A DNA stretch of 64,000 bases from Chryseobacterium bernardetii (GTDB lineage Bacteria; Bacteroidota; Bacteroidia; Flavobacteriales; Weeksellaceae): NCBI RefSeq assembly GCF_003815975.1, contig NZ_CP033932.1, positions 186,001 to 250,000 of the forward strand, read 5' to 3'. A program made the translations under genes and the position numbers. Shown piece by piece: positions 1-10,154 of the stretch (position 1 is its first letter; each line of letters begins with the position of its first letter). Below the pieces are notes generated by a model. It saw only the letters and a program-made list of their open reading frames with translations, searched no databases and was not told the origin of the DNA.

Positions 1-1520
1 ATAGCTCCAGCCTTATCAAGTCCGATTCCCGAAACATTATAAGCAAATCCTTTATCATTGGTACCAGATCCTCCGGTTACTAACAAATAATACCAGAAGT
101 TAAGCACTCCAGAGTTGGTATGTACCCCACAATAATCATTAGATTGGCTAGGAGTTACACAACCTGAAGTTGTAGTTGTTTTCCAGTAAGTTCCCATATA
201 AGTATCAGGTTGGCTGTAAGCATTAGGATTCGCCATATTTCTGATCACATAATTGAAATCTTCTCCAAGTGTCCAGCTTGCCTGCGTAGGTCTTGCCCAA
301 CGCTCAATTGTATTTCCGAAAATATCTGAGAAACCTTCATTTAAAGCTCCTGATTCTCTCTGATAAGCCAGGTTAGCTGTTTTGGAAGTTAAGCCGTGTG
401 TGATTTCATGACCGCACACATCTATTGCTGTTAAAGGTTTTCCACCGTTTGTTGTAGAACTTCCGTCACCATAAGTCATTCTGGAACCATCCCAAAATGC
501 ATTAAAATAGTTGGTAGAATAATGCACATAAGATTTAATAGCGAAATTATTATTATCAATACTCTTACGGCCGTATTTTGTATAAAAATAATCTACTGTC
601 ATTTCTGCTCCCCAATGAGCATCTGTAGCGTATTGATCTTTATTGGTATTAACATTATTCCAGTTATTATCTGTGTCTGTAAAGTCTACTGCAGAAGCAT
701 AGTTGGTTCCTTTTTTCAGGTTATATGTTTCCACCGCTGTTCCTGCATTTCTTCCTGTTTCTCTTAAACGATAGCTTCCGTTATAAGAATCTGTAGTTAT
801 ACTACGGGTTCCGCTGTATCCTGTAACGGCTGTTCCCGGGCTGTTCACTTCATGGATAATAGCATCTACTCCAAGTACTTTCCCGTTTTTAGCATCTACG
901 AAAACATATTGTCTGCTTAATGGTTTTTCAGCATAGATATCAAATTTATAAGCCAGCCTTAAATCATTCAGTTTGTCATCATCAGGGTCTGAATAATAGA
1001 CTAACTCTCCTTTAGGGGCAAAGCTTGCATTAGGATCTCCTGTTTCTTTTTTAAGAAAATCTTCCTCTTCTTTGTTTTTCCACTTATAGGATTCTGCCCC
1101 TACAAATGATAAAGCACTTTGCAATGCTTCATTTTCAGTAAGGTTGGCACTTTTGTCAAGTTCCTTAGAAACTTTAACAACCCATTTCCCTGATTGCCCT
1201 ACAATTTTACCGTTTTTAGTCTGTACTGCCATCATTCCGTATTCTACAGGAATATCATTAACAGTTTGCTGAAATCTTTGAGTTTCAAAACCTAATGCAT
1301 CTTTTTCTGAGCCTAATTTGCGAGCCTGTCCCGGAGAAAGTCTTTGAGTGGCTTCATCAAATAAAACGGGACTTCCCTGGAAGGCCGGAGCGTTTTTGTC
1401 AAATCTGAGAAACTCTGCGTGTAATCCATTTTTACCGGAGATTACTTTTGATGGAGTATTTTGCCCAAAAACGAAAGAGCAGGCTGCAACGCTCGCTGCT
1501 AAAATAAATTTTGCTTTCAT
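1..1520 (-). CDS. M4 family (thermolysin-like) metallopeptidase, C-terminus cut by window edge
   Basis: Secreted zinc endopeptidase. The reading frame is open from an ATG at 1520 to the left edge, so at least 506 residues are present and the C-terminus is missing. An N-terminal signal peptide ends near AQ/GQ at residue 20. A long FTP/PepSY-like propeptide region follows. The zinc motif HEITH lies at residues 371-375, and the third ligand is E395 in NEGFSDIFG, the spacing expected for thermolysin. Many M4 enzymes of this group carry a T9SS sorting domain at the C-terminus, but that part lies outside the window. A TAacTTCG near-consensus -7 box is seen upstream of the start. The family assignment is firm; the substrate is unknown. 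Confidence 0.95.
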   Translation of the reverse strand, partial: MKAKFILAASVAACSFVFGQNTPSKVISGKNGLHAEFLRFDKNAPAFQGSPVLFDEATQRLSPGQARKLGSEKDALGFETQRFQQTVNDIPVEYGMMAVQTKNGKIVGQSGKWVVKVSKELDKSANLTENEALQSALSFVGAESYKWKNKEEEDFLKKETGDPNASFAPKGELVYYSDPDDDKLNDLRLAYKFDIYAEKPLSRQYVFVDAKNGKVLGVDAIIHEVNSPGTAVTGYSGTRSITTDSYNGSYRLRETGRNAGTAVETYNLKKGTNYASAVDFTDTDNNWNNVNTNKDQYATDAHWGAEMTVDYFYTKYGRKSIDNNNFAIKSYVHYSTNYFNAFWDGSRMTYGDGSSTTNGGKPLTAIDVCGHEITHGLTSKTANLAYQRESGALNEGFSDIFGNTIERWARPTQASWTLGEDFNYVIRNMANPNAYSQPDTYMGTYWKTTTTSGCVTPSQSNDYCGVHTNSGVLNFWYYLLVTGGSGTNDKGFAYNVSGIGLDKAGA

Positions 1521-1796
1521 AAATAATATTTGTTTAACGTGAAAACGAAGTTATAAACTTTTCACAATAAAACACTATATGTGTTGATAAAAATTCAATA
1601 GAAAATATAAATCAATAAATAAACCATAATTATAATTTTAAAACAAAGAGAAATAATTAAAAATAATTTTATTATTATGGAAATTTTTCATGAATTTAAT
1701 TAATAGAAATCTATATTTTGTGAATTATTTTTTTCATTATGCTGTGCATTTTATTGGATATATTTTATTAAAATCTGTTAGATTTATAAAAAAATA
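1521..1796. other. AT-rich intergenic region upstream of the M4 peptidase
   Basis: Very AT-rich spacer between the start of the M4 peptidase and the terminator of the next minus-strand gene. It holds the presumed promoter of the peptidase close to the start codon. I see no further gene or repeat in it. Confidence 0.5.
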
Positions 1797-1821
1797 AGGC
1801 TTCCTCTAGAGAGAAAGCCTT
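1797..1821 (-). terminator. Intrinsic terminator of the T9SS plug gene
   Basis: The arms AGGCTT and AAGCCT, extended by an AGAG/CTCT pairing, form a hairpin directly after the 1845-3059 stop codon. On the minus strand it is followed by a T-rich run. Confidence 0.7.
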
Positions 1822-1844
1822 TATATATCCTAAAAATATGCTTC

Positions 1845-3059
1845 TTATTTTCTAACAGGAGTCCTGAATTCCCCATACCCTATCAGCCCATCATAATTCC
1901 GCCCGAAAGGAGCATAGTAAAGAAATGCCTGATAAAGGTTTTCTGTCTGCCAGAAGTTACCGTTCACTTCACCAAAATCTAAGGGGCCATCACCTTGCTT
2001 TGTAGCAAGAACATAGTTATAAAATCCTTGTTTCAGAAATAACCTGGCAACATATTGTTTTGTTGCCGCATCATACTGCATCTGGTTTTCCTTACTTGGT
2101 TTAAAACCATTGAATCCACCCAGAATATAGATGTCTTTATCTACCGGATCCGATTCAAGATAAAAATAGACCCATGAATAATCTGCTTCTCTTTCGGCAT
2201 CCCTTTCTCTTCCCAGATCATTTCTTCTGTAATACCAGGCTCCGTTTACATCAGGCTGATATTGATAATTTAAAGGAAATGCCCATACGGGATGCAGATA
2301 TGTATGATTGATATCATCTTTCACTTCTACTGCCCGAACCATATCTGCAGCAATCGTCATATTCTTATTATCGAAATAATAAAACTCGTTGTCTCCGGGA
2401 AAAGCTAGATTCATCTGCTGAAAAAGTAACTGATTGCCTAAAACAGTACTTGGCTTCAGATTAGAAATCACCATATTGGGGTTGTTATTCTGCATCACAT
2501 TCAAACTCATAGAGTTTACGTTGGAAGAAAGATCACCCGCTTTCGGTGAGGCTTTTATTTCTACTCTTTGATTGATATTAGGATTCTTAGCATCTGCAAT
2601 CCTTGAAACATTTACTCCCAGAGAGGCTGCATCTTCTACCAGATAGAAACGTCTTTTAAACAGAGGTTTATCTGCAGAATCTTTATAAACAATCAGCTCA
2701 AAGTTTCCTGATATTTTCGGCTGGATTTTATCATTGGGAAAAGTCAGTTTATAATGGGTATAAGCTTGTAAGGTATTGAATGAATACTGAAATTTATCCA
2801 ATAACCCATTCATACTTCCGGTAGCTATTTCTGTAAAAAACAGATTATCATCGTTCCAGTTTCTGTCATAGTGCTTAATGGTATACCGATAGATCTCGCT
2901 GCCATTGGTAAGATCATCAAAACTCAACACCAATTGTTCACCGAACCTGATGACCGGTGTTTCATCATTCGTCTGAGGGTTAAACAGCTGGATGCTTTGG
3001 ATATTTTGTCCATACATCAGTCCACCCAGGGAAAGTAAGAGTATTCGCAAAGTTTTCAT
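1845..3059 (-). CDS. Type IX secretion system plug protein (DUF5103 family)
   Basis: A 404-residue secreted protein with a signal peptide ending near residue 17 (MYGQ). The overall sequence and length, including the segment NETPVIRFGEQLVLSFDDL and a C-terminal region rich in YFYLESD and GGFNGF motifs, resemble the DUF5103 family. That family is now known as the T9SS plug, which closes the lateral pore of the SprA translocon. It would act at the periplasmic face of the outer membrane. It is monocistronic, with its own terminator, and diverges from the MBL hydrolase gene with only 70 bp between the starts. A near-consensus TAttTTTC box precedes the ATG. The assignment rests on family recall and has not been searched. 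Confidence 0.75.
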   Translation of the reverse strand: MKTLRILLLSLGGLMYGQNIQSIQLFNPQTNDETPVIRFGEQLVLSFDDLTNGSEIYRYTIKHYDRNWNDDNLFFTEIATGSMNGLLDKFQYSFNTLQAYTHYKLTFPNDKIQPKISGNFELIVYKDSADKPLFKRRFYLVEDAASLGVNVSRIADAKNPNINQRVEIKASPKAGDLSSNVNSMSLNVMQNNNPNMVISNLKPSTVLGNQLLFQQMNLAFPGDNEFYYFDNKNMTIAADMVRAVEVKDDINHTYLHPVWAFPLNYQYQPDVNGAWYYRRNDLGRERDAEREADYSWVYFYLESDPVDKDIYILGGFNGFKPSKENQMQYDAATKQYVARLFLKQGFYNYVLATKQGDGPLDFGEVNGNFWQTENLYQAFLYYAPFGRNYDGLIGYGEFRTPVRK

Positions 3060-3103
3060 TATGACGAAGATAACGAAAAATAGCCATTTTCTTAATAATA
3101 TCG

Positions 3104-3111
3104 TATTTTTG
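3104..3111 (+). promoter_or_regulatory. TAnnTTTG -7 box for the MBL hydrolase
   Basis: TATTTTTG matches the Bacteroidota -7 consensus exactly and lies 18 bp before the ATG at 3130. The -33 element is not clear. Confidence 0.6.
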
Positions 3112-3129
3112 AATAAAAATATTCAGATC

Positions 3130-3768
3130 ATGCTTCAGATTCAAGGCTTCGTATGCAACTTTGCAAGTGAAAACACCTATATACTTTATAATGAAAACAA
3201 AAATGCCTGGTTAATAGATCCGGGAAATATGAATGAACAGGAAACTAAAGCTATTGATAACTTCATTAAAGAAAAAGGGCTGAACATTCAGAAAATTCTT
3301 TTAACCCATGCTCATATTGACCATGTTTTAGGGCTTCAGTGGGCATTTGATACATTCAAAGTTCCGGTACATATGCATCAGGAAGATCAGGAAGTTCTTG
3401 ATATGCTTCAGGCGAGTGGAATGAGATTCGGATTCCCAGTTGATCCTGTAAAAGTAGATATCGTATACGTTAAGGAAGGGGAAGAACTTGAACTAGATGG
3501 AGAGAAGTTTAAAATCTATCATGTTCCAGGGCATTCTCCGGGAAGTGTTGTATATCACAACGAAAATCAGAAATTCATGATCTCCGGGGATGTCCTTTTT
3601 GAAGGCAGCATTGGAAGAACAGATCTCTATAAAGGAAATTACGAACAATTAATTGATGGCATTAAAACAAAGCTTTTCGTATTGGATCCTGAAACAAAAG
3701 TTTTCTCAGGCCATGGAAATCCTACATCAATTGGATTTGAAAAGCAATATAATCCGTTTTTTAAATAA
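3130..3768 (+). CDS. MBL-fold metallo-hydrolase (glyoxalase II-like)
   Basis: A 212-residue cytoplasmic metallo-beta-lactamase-fold hydrolase. The metal motif LTHAHIDH lies around residues 59-66. Later ligands sit in HVPGHSPGS and SGDVLFEGSIGRTD, and the final SGHGNPT contributes the last histidine. The short single-domain length fits small YcbL/GloB-like thioester or hydroxyacyl-glutathione hydrolases. The frame is open upstream to 2992, but that extension overlaps the divergent gene and its promoter. I therefore chose the ATG at 3130, which lies just downstream of a good -7 box. The substrate cannot be deduced. Confidence 0.9.
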   Translation: MLQIQGFVCNFASENTYILYNENKNAWLIDPGNMNEQETKAIDNFIKEKGLNIQKILLTHAHIDHVLGLQWAFDTFKVPVHMHQEDQEVLDMLQASGMRFGFPVDPVKVDIVYVKEGEELELDGEKFKIYHVPGHSPGSVVYHNENQKFMISGDVLFEGSIGRTDLYKGNYEQLIDGIKTKLFVLDPETKVFSGHGNPTSIGFEKQYNPFFK

Positions 3769-3850
3769 AATGAAAATTCCTACACTTATTTTCCAGTAAG
3801 TTTGGAAGCTTTAGTCATCATTATACTCAACCCATAAGTATTCAATTAAA

Positions 3851-4681
3851 ATGGCATCAAAAAAAATATCTACTTTATTTTTCATCTTGTTTTTTTTCAT
3901 CATAAAAGTAAATGCTCAGTTTGTAGGATATTATAAGTTGGACAACGAAGATTTAGATTCACCAAATCCTTCATTATTTATATTACCCAACAACGAATTT
4001 TATTTTTTCAAATATGGTAGCTGGAAAACCGGGAAATGGTCTAAAATTGATGAAGATAATATATTACTAACTGAAGTTAAAGCTGAAGATAATTCTTTTG
4101 ATGTTTATGGAAAATTTGATGAAAATAAAAAAGAGATTACCATTAATCTATTTGGTTATTTAAATGGAACCGTTAAGTCTTATGCTTTTATAAATTTTTC
4201 AAAGGATGTAGCAGCTTCTGAGAAAAAATTTCAGCCTATTTTTAACGATGATAAAAAGTTGTTTGAAAATAATTATGTGATCACTCAAAAAAACAATGAG
4301 TATAACTGGATTACAATCAGTATTCCCCGCAGCACCAATAAGGAAAAATATAAAATCAGTTATCCTTTAGATGCTTTGAGTTACAGATTCCCCATGAATA
4401 AAAAGTTTAATTACTACATTGTCATAAAAAACATTGATTCTATTCTACCGCCTGTAACCTTAAAACTTACAAAACAAAATAAAAATTATTACCTCGGTTT
4501 TGATAGATATATAAAACAGAAAGACCTAACAGCAGCTGAAACATTGAAAAAAATTCAAGATGCCAAAATATCAACGGGCAATGAAAGTTCTAAAAAGAAT
4601 TTAGGAACTAAAATTCCCTATCAATCTGTTGAAAAAATCATCATAAATCAAACTTCAGTTCTTAATTCGCAAAACGAATAA
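3851..4681 (+). CDS. Secreted protein of unknown function
   Basis: A 276-residue protein with a clear signal peptide: MASKK, a run of F/I, then NAQ at residue 23. The mature part is rich in K, N, Y and F and has no motif that I recognise. The early segment FKYGSWKTGKWSKIDEDNILLTEV resembles small beta-sheet stress or adhesion modules of Flavobacteria, but I do not assign a family. Base composition is more AT-rich than the flanking housekeeping genes, which may indicate an accessory gene. It stands alone between the MBL hydrolase and the convergent TBDR. Confidence 0.7.
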   Translation: MASKKISTLFFILFFFIIKVNAQFVGYYKLDNEDLDSPNPSLFILPNNEFYFFKYGSWKTGKWSKIDEDNILLTEVKAEDNSFDVYGKFDENKKEITINLFGYLNGTVKSYAFINFSKDVAASEKKFQPIFNDDKKLFENNYVITQKNNEYNWITISIPRSTNKEKYKISYPLDALSYRFPMNKKFNYYIVIKNIDSILPPVTLKLTKQNKNYYLGFDRYIKQKDLTAAETLKKIQDAKISTGNESSKKNLGTKIPYQSVEKIIINQTSVLNSQNE

Positions 4682-4778
4682 TAGATAATAATACGAATGA
4701 ATAAATTTAATATCCCACATATTGTGGTGACACAGAGTTTTGAAGTTTAAGATAAAAATCAGTTTAATCAACTAAGAA

Positions 4779-4820
4779 TATAAAAAATAAAAACCGTCAG
4801 GACCAAGCCCTGACGGTTTC
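4779..4820 (-). terminator. Intrinsic terminator of the trehalose locus
   Basis: AAACCGTCAGG and CCTGACGGTTT form a near-perfect 11-bp stem 20 bp after the TBDR stop. On the minus strand it is followed by TTTTTATTTTTT. Confidence 0.9.
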
Positions 4821-4840
4821 GTGTTATAAAGAAATAGAAT

Positions 4841-7294
4841 TTAGAAATCTAAAGTGATTGAAGCTCTGGCAGCTGCTCCCATGATAGGTCTAGCCATTCT
4901 GAGATTTCCTGCAGCCATCTGAGACCTTGGGTCTCCTTCTGTAATTCCAATCGTATTGAAGATATTGATTCCATCTACAGCAAAACGAATTTTACCCAGC
5001 TGATAAGACATTCCTGCTCCAAATTCAGTAAAGGAAGGTAAAATGTTATCATCTGTATTTCCTTCATCCTGGAAACGCTTTCCATAATAATTCATGCTTA
5101 CATACGCTCTCCAATCTTTGGTAATATTCACTGCGGGAGAAATATTGAAATAAAACTTAGGAATTCTTCTTACAACATTACCACTATAATCGAAGGTAGT
5201 ACCATTGGCATTTCTTCCGGTAAAGTCTTTATATTTCGGATTTTGAATAGTACCGTTGAAAGTAACTTCAAAGATATTATTGAATAATCTTGCATATCCT
5301 TCAATTTCAACCCCGAAATTGGTAGTGTTGGCAAATTTATTTTCTGAAGTTCCATCTGAATAAACATCCGTAAACGAAAGGTTTTTAAGCGCAGAATAAA
5401 AAGGAATCACCGCAATATCGAAAGTACGGGAATAATATTTATATCCCACTTCCAATTGGTTTGTCAGTACAGGCTTTACAGCATTCAGGTTACCTATATT
5501 ATTGTAGTAAGCTTCTTCATTAGGCGATCTGAAACCATGAGAGAAACGGGCATATACCGCATTTTCACGATTGATCTTATAGTTGGAAGCCAGTGTATAA
5601 GATACCTTGTTAATATCATAATACCAATACGTAAACTGATTTCCCAGAACATTCATATTATCATCTGCTGTAGTGGTATTAAAACCATGAGTTCCATCAA
5701 CCGTTAGACCTGAATTATCAAGATTGGCAGTAGTGGTATTTACTTTATATCCTCTGTAATAATCACGGCTGTAACGGATTCCTCCATTAAAGCTTAACGC
5801 ATCAGTTATATTATAATCCAGATTTAAATAAAGATCGTTCAGACTTCCCTGAATCTGCGAATCTCTAAGCAAACTGGACATATTGAGAACTCCATTATAG
5901 GTTTTAGAATATCCTGTACTGCTTGGGGTAAGGGAAGGATCAACCAGATTTAACAGTTCAGGTCGGTCAGTAGCAGTGGCCAGAATATTACTCCAGTTCC
6001 AGTATTGATGGGATTTCCAGTTTGATTTATAAAATCCGGCCGTTACATTCCCTTTATCGAATTTGTAGTTGAACTGCAGGTCATTCACAAAATTATTCAT
6101 CTGCTTATCTATAGCCCAGAACCCCAATTTCTGAACAAACTGAGGTGATACCACCGCTCCGCTGCTTACCAGGGAATATTGATAATTAGTCATTCCCAGT
6201 CCTCCTTTATCAATTGGTTTTGTAGCGAAATCTGCCCCGGTTTGAGGTGCTCCTGCCGGGAAAATCCCTGTATAGTTCATATCAATATTGGTATATCTGG
6301 TTTTATTGATAACGCTGAAGTTTCCACCCAGATCATATTTAAACTCAGCTCCTAAAACATCTACTTTCGGATGAATTCCATCTTCAAGATTTCTGCTGAA
6401 AAAACCACCACCCGCCTGCGGAATATTTAACTGACTGATAGCTCTGTAACTATACGTTCCATAATTTGGGTCAAAACCAGAAAACCCTTTCAGTTTATCC
6501 CCATCCTGCGTTAATGGAATCGGAAGGAAGAATGTATTTCTGTCATCCAGTTTTTTATAGTAAATTTTAGCATAACCTTTATCAAAGACATACTTCAGGT
6601 TCATTCTGATCTGGCCTCCATTATTGGCTTTAAAACCTGTTTTTCTGATTCCGTCATCAGATCTGTAGAAACCGCCAATATTGAAAAATAATTTATCTTT
6701 TACCAAAGCACCTCCTACATTAAGGTCTGTACGGATTAATCCATAGGTACTGGTTTCAAGCTTTGCACTCCCTTTAAAATCATTGGTTCCTTCTTTAGAA
6801 ATAAAGTTGATTAGTCCTCCCGGGGAATTGTTGGCATAGATAGATCCGGAACCTCCTCTTAAAGCTTCCAGACGGCTTACCGTATTATCTACACGAAAAA
6901 AATTATCAGCATTGGCAAACTGAAGTGCTCCATCTTCAAAAACGGGTAAACCATCCTCCTGAATCTGTACAAACTCATAAGCTCCGGCAGATGGAATTCC
7001 TCTTGCAAAAAGGTTATTTCCTACTTCGCCTCCTGAGGTTTCTACAGCAAATCCTGGCACTCTTTGAAGCAAGGCAGCAGCACTGATTGGATTCTGCTTT
7101 TGAATTTCCTTAGCACTGAATGTTGAAATAGCGGTACTGGATTCTATTTTTTTCTTAGGATTGGAATTCCCTGTAATGACCACCTGATCAATAGAAGAAA
7201 CTTTCACGGAATCTTGTGGAGTTTCCTGTGCATATGCTTTATTGAAATACAATACAGCAGTTGCGGCAATTAAAAAGATTGATTTTTTTTTCAT
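4841..7294 (-). CDS. TonB-dependent outer-membrane receptor of the trehalose locus
   Basis: An 817-residue TonB-dependent receptor with a signal peptide ending at YAQ near residue 22. It then has a TonB-box-like VSSIDQVVITG and a plug domain including LLQRVPGFAVETSGG, FARGIPSAG and LRGGSGSIYANNSPGGLINFISK. The beta-barrel ends in RASITLDF, with a terminal aromatic residue as usual for outer-membrane barrels. I placed the start at the ATG at 7294; the frame runs 63 nt further upstream into the trehalase gene. Only 23 nt separate it from the trehalase stop, so it is probably the last gene of an MFS-trehalase-TBDR operon. There is no SusD partner. Uptake of trehalose or a related glycoside is inferred from context only; FecA-like receptors look similar. 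Confidence 0.93.
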   Translation of the reverse strand: MKKKSIFLIAATAVLYFNKAYAQETPQDSVKVSSIDQVVITGNSNPKKKIESSTAISTFSAKEIQKQNPISAAALLQRVPGFAVETSGGEVGNNLFARGIPSAGAYEFVQIQEDGLPVFEDGALQFANADNFFRVDNTVSRLEALRGGSGSIYANNSPGGLINFISKEGTNDFKGSAKLETSTYGLIRTDLNVGGALVKDKLFFNIGGFYRSDDGIRKTGFKANNGGQIRMNLKYVFDKGYAKIYYKKLDDRNTFFLPIPLTQDGDKLKGFSGFDPNYGTYSYRAISQLNIPQAGGGFFSRNLEDGIHPKVDVLGAEFKYDLGGNFSVINKTRYTNIDMNYTGIFPAGAPQTGADFATKPIDKGGLGMTNYQYSLVSSGAVVSPQFVQKLGFWAIDKQMNNFVNDLQFNYKFDKGNVTAGFYKSNWKSHQYWNWSNILATATDRPELLNLVDPSLTPSSTGYSKTYNGVLNMSSLLRDSQIQGSLNDLYLNLDYNITDALSFNGGIRYSRDYYRGYKVNTTTANLDNSGLTVDGTHGFNTTTADDNMNVLGNQFTYWYYDINKVSYTLASNYKINRENAVYARFSHGFRSPNEEAYYNNIGNLNAVKPVLTNQLEVGYKYYSRTFDIAVIPFYSALKNLSFTDVYSDGTSENKFANTTNFGVEIEGYARLFNNIFEVTFNGTIQNPKYKDFTGRNANGTTFDYSGNVVRRIPKFYFNISPAVNITKDWRAYVSMNYYGKRFQDEGNTDDNILPSFTEFGAGMSYQLGKIRFAVDGINIFNTIGITEGDPRSQMAAGNLRMARPIMGAAARASITLDF

Positions 7295-7317
7295 AGCCCT
7301 ATTTTTTATTGTTAGTT

Positions 7318-8799
7318 TCAGTTTTGTTGTAGTTTTAAATACACACCATTCGTCCACCCAAATCCATCCTGGTTGGGATATTCCCCGCCGCCTGCAATTG
7401 TTTCCGTATCTAATGCATTATATTTTTCCATCAGTTTTCCAGTGTTTTTATAAACTCTTTCTACATTGGAACTCCAGTTGTTTTTTATTTTTTCTGCCAG
7501 CTCAACAAAGCCGTAATTTTTCATTGCTTTAAAGCCCAGCCATTGATAGGGTGCCCACGCATTGGGTAAATCCCATTGCTGCCCAGATTTCTTTGTAGTA
7601 GTAACCAACCCTCCCGGATATAAAAATTTTTCAGAAATGGTTTCAGCTACTGCCTGACTCTGTTCCTGATCTGCAATTCCTAAGAATAAAGGGTAAAGAG
7701 CAGCAATATGTTCAGACGGTGTTTTTGTGTTTTTTTTGATATGATAGTCTCTGTAAATCTTCGTCTTTTCATCCCAGAAGTATTTATTAATCATATGTCT
7801 TCGCTTTGCTGCTCTTTCAGTAAAATAATTTTCTTTGTCACTCAGATTCTGAAGTCCTGATGATTTTGCCAATGTATTTTCCAAATGCCATAAAAGACAA
7901 TTTAAGTCTACCTCAGCAAGATTCAGGGTTTCTATCGTCTGGATATGCTCGCCGTCTGCAAACCATCTGCTGGAAAAATCCCAGCCGGATTCGCAGGCGC
8001 TTCTTATATTTCTGTAAAATTCTTCTCCAGAAGCATTTTCCTGATCTTCAATATCGATCAGATAGCTTTCAGGCCGAGGTTCATTTTCTGTATCATAATA
8101 TCTGTTCAATATGTCTCCATCCTGGGTTTTCACTACCCTTCTTATACCTGAACCTCTTTCTGTTTCTTCTTCCCCACTCATCCAGAAAGCATATTCTTTT
8201 TCTAAAATATCATGGTATTTTGTATAAATAGTTTCATCATCTTTTGTCTCAGAAAGAAGTTCCAGCATCAGTGAAAAATACGGGGGCTGTGAACGGCTTA
8301 AAAAATGAGTTCTGCTTGCATTGGGAACAAAGCCTGTATTCTGAATCAGATAAGCACAGTTCTCCACAATATTCTCCATCATTTCCACTCTTCCGGAAAC
8401 CTGAAGCCCAAGCATAATAAAATAGCTATCCCAATAAAAAAACTCATTGAAACGCCCTCCCGGAACAATATAAGGCTTTGGTAATTTTAATAATGTTCCC
8501 TTTTCTTCATAAGCTGTACGTGTCAGCTCATCCCAAAGCTTTTCAATATGCTGCCCAATCGGAAAGTGATCTTCTCTCTGAACAGATACCCTGGCGCCTA
8601 AAAAATCAAAATGAGCCATCACAAAATCTTTAAGGTCAAAACCGGGAGAATCTTTTTCCTGTTCATATTTTCCATTAATCTCCGCAATCGGAAATAAAGG
8701 AACAGCATCTGTCATCATTTTCTGATCTTCAAAAATCTTTGACTTCTGTACTGCATCGAAAAGGATTTGGATTTCATTAATATAAAGCTGATTACTCAT
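7318..8799 (-). CDS. treF: Alpha,alpha-trehalase (GH37)
   Basis: A 493-residue glycoside hydrolase family 37 enzyme that splits trehalose into two glucose molecules. Signature 1, PGGRFNEFFYWDSY, is at residues 113-126. Signature 2, QWDLPNAWAP, and the glycine-rich GGGEYPNQDGFGWTNG near the C-terminus are both intact. There is no signal peptide, so the enzyme is cytoplasmic (TreF-like) and depends on import of intact trehalose. Its start is 2 nt from the MFS stop and its stop is 23 nt from the TBDR start, which implies one transcript. The divergent AraC regulator beyond the MFS gene is the likely controller. Confidence 0.96.
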   Translation of the reverse strand: MSNQLYINEIQILFDAVQKSKIFEDQKMMTDAVPLFPIAEINGKYEQEKDSPGFDLKDFVMAHFDFLGARVSVQREDHFPIGQHIEKLWDELTRTAYEEKGTLLKLPKPYIVPGGRFNEFFYWDSYFIMLGLQVSGRVEMMENIVENCAYLIQNTGFVPNASRTHFLSRSQPPYFSLMLELLSETKDDETIYTKYHDILEKEYAFWMSGEEETERGSGIRRVVKTQDGDILNRYYDTENEPRPESYLIDIEDQENASGEEFYRNIRSACESGWDFSSRWFADGEHIQTIETLNLAEVDLNCLLWHLENTLAKSSGLQNLSDKENYFTERAAKRRHMINKYFWDEKTKIYRDYHIKKNTKTPSEHIAALYPLFLGIADQEQSQAVAETISEKFLYPGGLVTTTKKSGQQWDLPNAWAPYQWLGFKAMKNYGFVELAEKIKNNWSSNVERVYKNTGKLMEKYNALDTETIAGGGEYPNQDGFGWTNGVYLKLQQN

Positions 8800-8801
8800 A
8801 G

Positions 8802-10031
8802 TTATTTTTTAGGATTAATTTTTAATTTATTCATGAAAATGGCTGAAGTGATTAACAGCGAAAGAGGAATCAGGGATAGATAAAATGCTTGTTGCCCACT
8901 GAATTCCTGAAACACAAAACCTGTAATGATAGAACCTATTGTTCCTCCAATCGCGGAAAAAACTACAATTAAACCGGACATTGCACTGTGTAAATATTTA
9001 GGAATTGAAGCCAGAATCACAGAGTTGATACTCGGATAGATAGGAGCCAGCAAACCGCCCATTAATGGAAATAAATACACAACAAGTGGAGCATTCAGCC
9101 AGTTTGTGCCTGCATCAATATGGATATTATGAGTTAAGGGAAGCACTAAAAGTAAACTTACAGCAAAACCAATAACACAGAATGAGACCACATAAACCCA
9201 ACTGATCTTCCTGGAAAAGAAGCCGGACAAAAATCTTCCCAGTGCAAAGGCTCCGGCTAAAACAGCTCCCGCCTGAATACTCATGGAAGTAGGAACTTTT
9301 AAAATTTCTTTATAAAATGTAGGGGTCCATGTCTGGAAACTCTGCTCTACCAATACAAAAAGGAAAGCACATAATAAAAAACACAATACTTTTTTATAAC
9401 TGAATAAACTTGCACTGTTTTTCAGATCCCCTAACCAGTCGGTTTTTTCACTTTTTGCCTCTTTTTCATTTAATTCTGAAAAGAATAAGAAAAGGAATGA
9501 CAGCAAAGAAAGACCTCCCAGAACCCAGTATACATTCAGCCAATGAGTCGATTTCGGGTTATGATCGTCAATGTATAAACTGAACAAGACATTTCCCGCC
9601 AATACTCCAATCATGAAAAAACCTTCCAAAAAGCCCATAAAGCTTGAATGTTCTTTATCTGTTTCCGTTACCAAACCAATAGAGGTAAAAACAGAAATTT
9701 TAATTAATGCAAAAGAGACTCCTACAATAGCAAATAATAACTTAAAGAACCAAAAATCATCCGTAAATGGCATTACAAAGCACATTCCGCTAACAAGGAA
9801 CAGCGCAATCAGCATTGAATTTCTGATTCCTATCTTAGGAAGAAACGATGCGAGAATGAAGGAACAGATTGCAATCGGAAGATCTTTAAACCCTTCCAAT
9901 ACGCTGGCTGATGATTTTGAAATTCCAAAGTTCTGCTGAACCTGCAAAATAACAGTTCCCACAGAATTCAGAAGAATTGCGAAAACAAAATAGTTCAAAA
10001 ATAGAACCGCCTTGATATTGAAATTTTTCAT
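8802..10031 (-). CDS. MFS transporter, probably sugar (trehalose) carrier
   Basis: A 409-residue major facilitator superfamily protein with about 12 hydrophobic segments in two halves. The TM2-TM3 region includes PKIGIRNSMLIALF, and the middle loop is charged (ELNEKEAKSEKTDWLGD). It is the first gene of the minus-strand operon and is joined to trehalase by 2 nt. The inferred job is inner-membrane import of trehalose for the cytoplasmic trehalase. Upstream, a TAtcTTAG near-consensus -7 box lies in the 123-bp gap shared with the AraC regulator. MFS membership is clear, while the substrate is inferred from neighbours. Confidence 0.9.
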   Translation of the reverse strand: MKNFNIKAVLFLNYFVFAILLNSVGTVILQVQQNFGISKSSASVLEGFKDLPIAICSFILASFLPKIGIRNSMLIALFLVSGMCFVMPFTDDFWFFKLLFAIVGVSFALIKISVFTSIGLVTETDKEHSSFMGFLEGFFMIGVLAGNVLFSLYIDDHNPKSTHWLNVYWVLGGLSLLSFLFLFFSELNEKEAKSEKTDWLGDLKNSASLFSYKKVLCFLLCAFLFVLVEQSFQTWTPTFYKEILKVPTSMSIQAGAVLAGAFALGRFLSGFFSRKISWVYVVSFCVIGFAVSLLLVLPLTHNIHIDAGTNWLNAPLVVYLFPLMGGLLAPIYPSINSVILASIPKYLHSAMSGLIVVFSAIGGTIGSIITGFVFQEFSGQQAFYLSLIPLSLLITSAIFMNKLKINPKK

Positions 10032-10154
10032 TCAGGTTATTTCTTTGCGGCTAAGATAGAAGCATTTCTGTTCACAATAATTTAACACAATAAACCATTA
10101 TTTGAACAATATTAATATAATTAGTATTTTTAGCGATCAAATATGATTAATTAA

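Noticed and set aside
522..767. ORF on the plus strand inside the M4 peptidase
   Set aside because: It lies entirely antisense to a gene with intact catalytic motifs.
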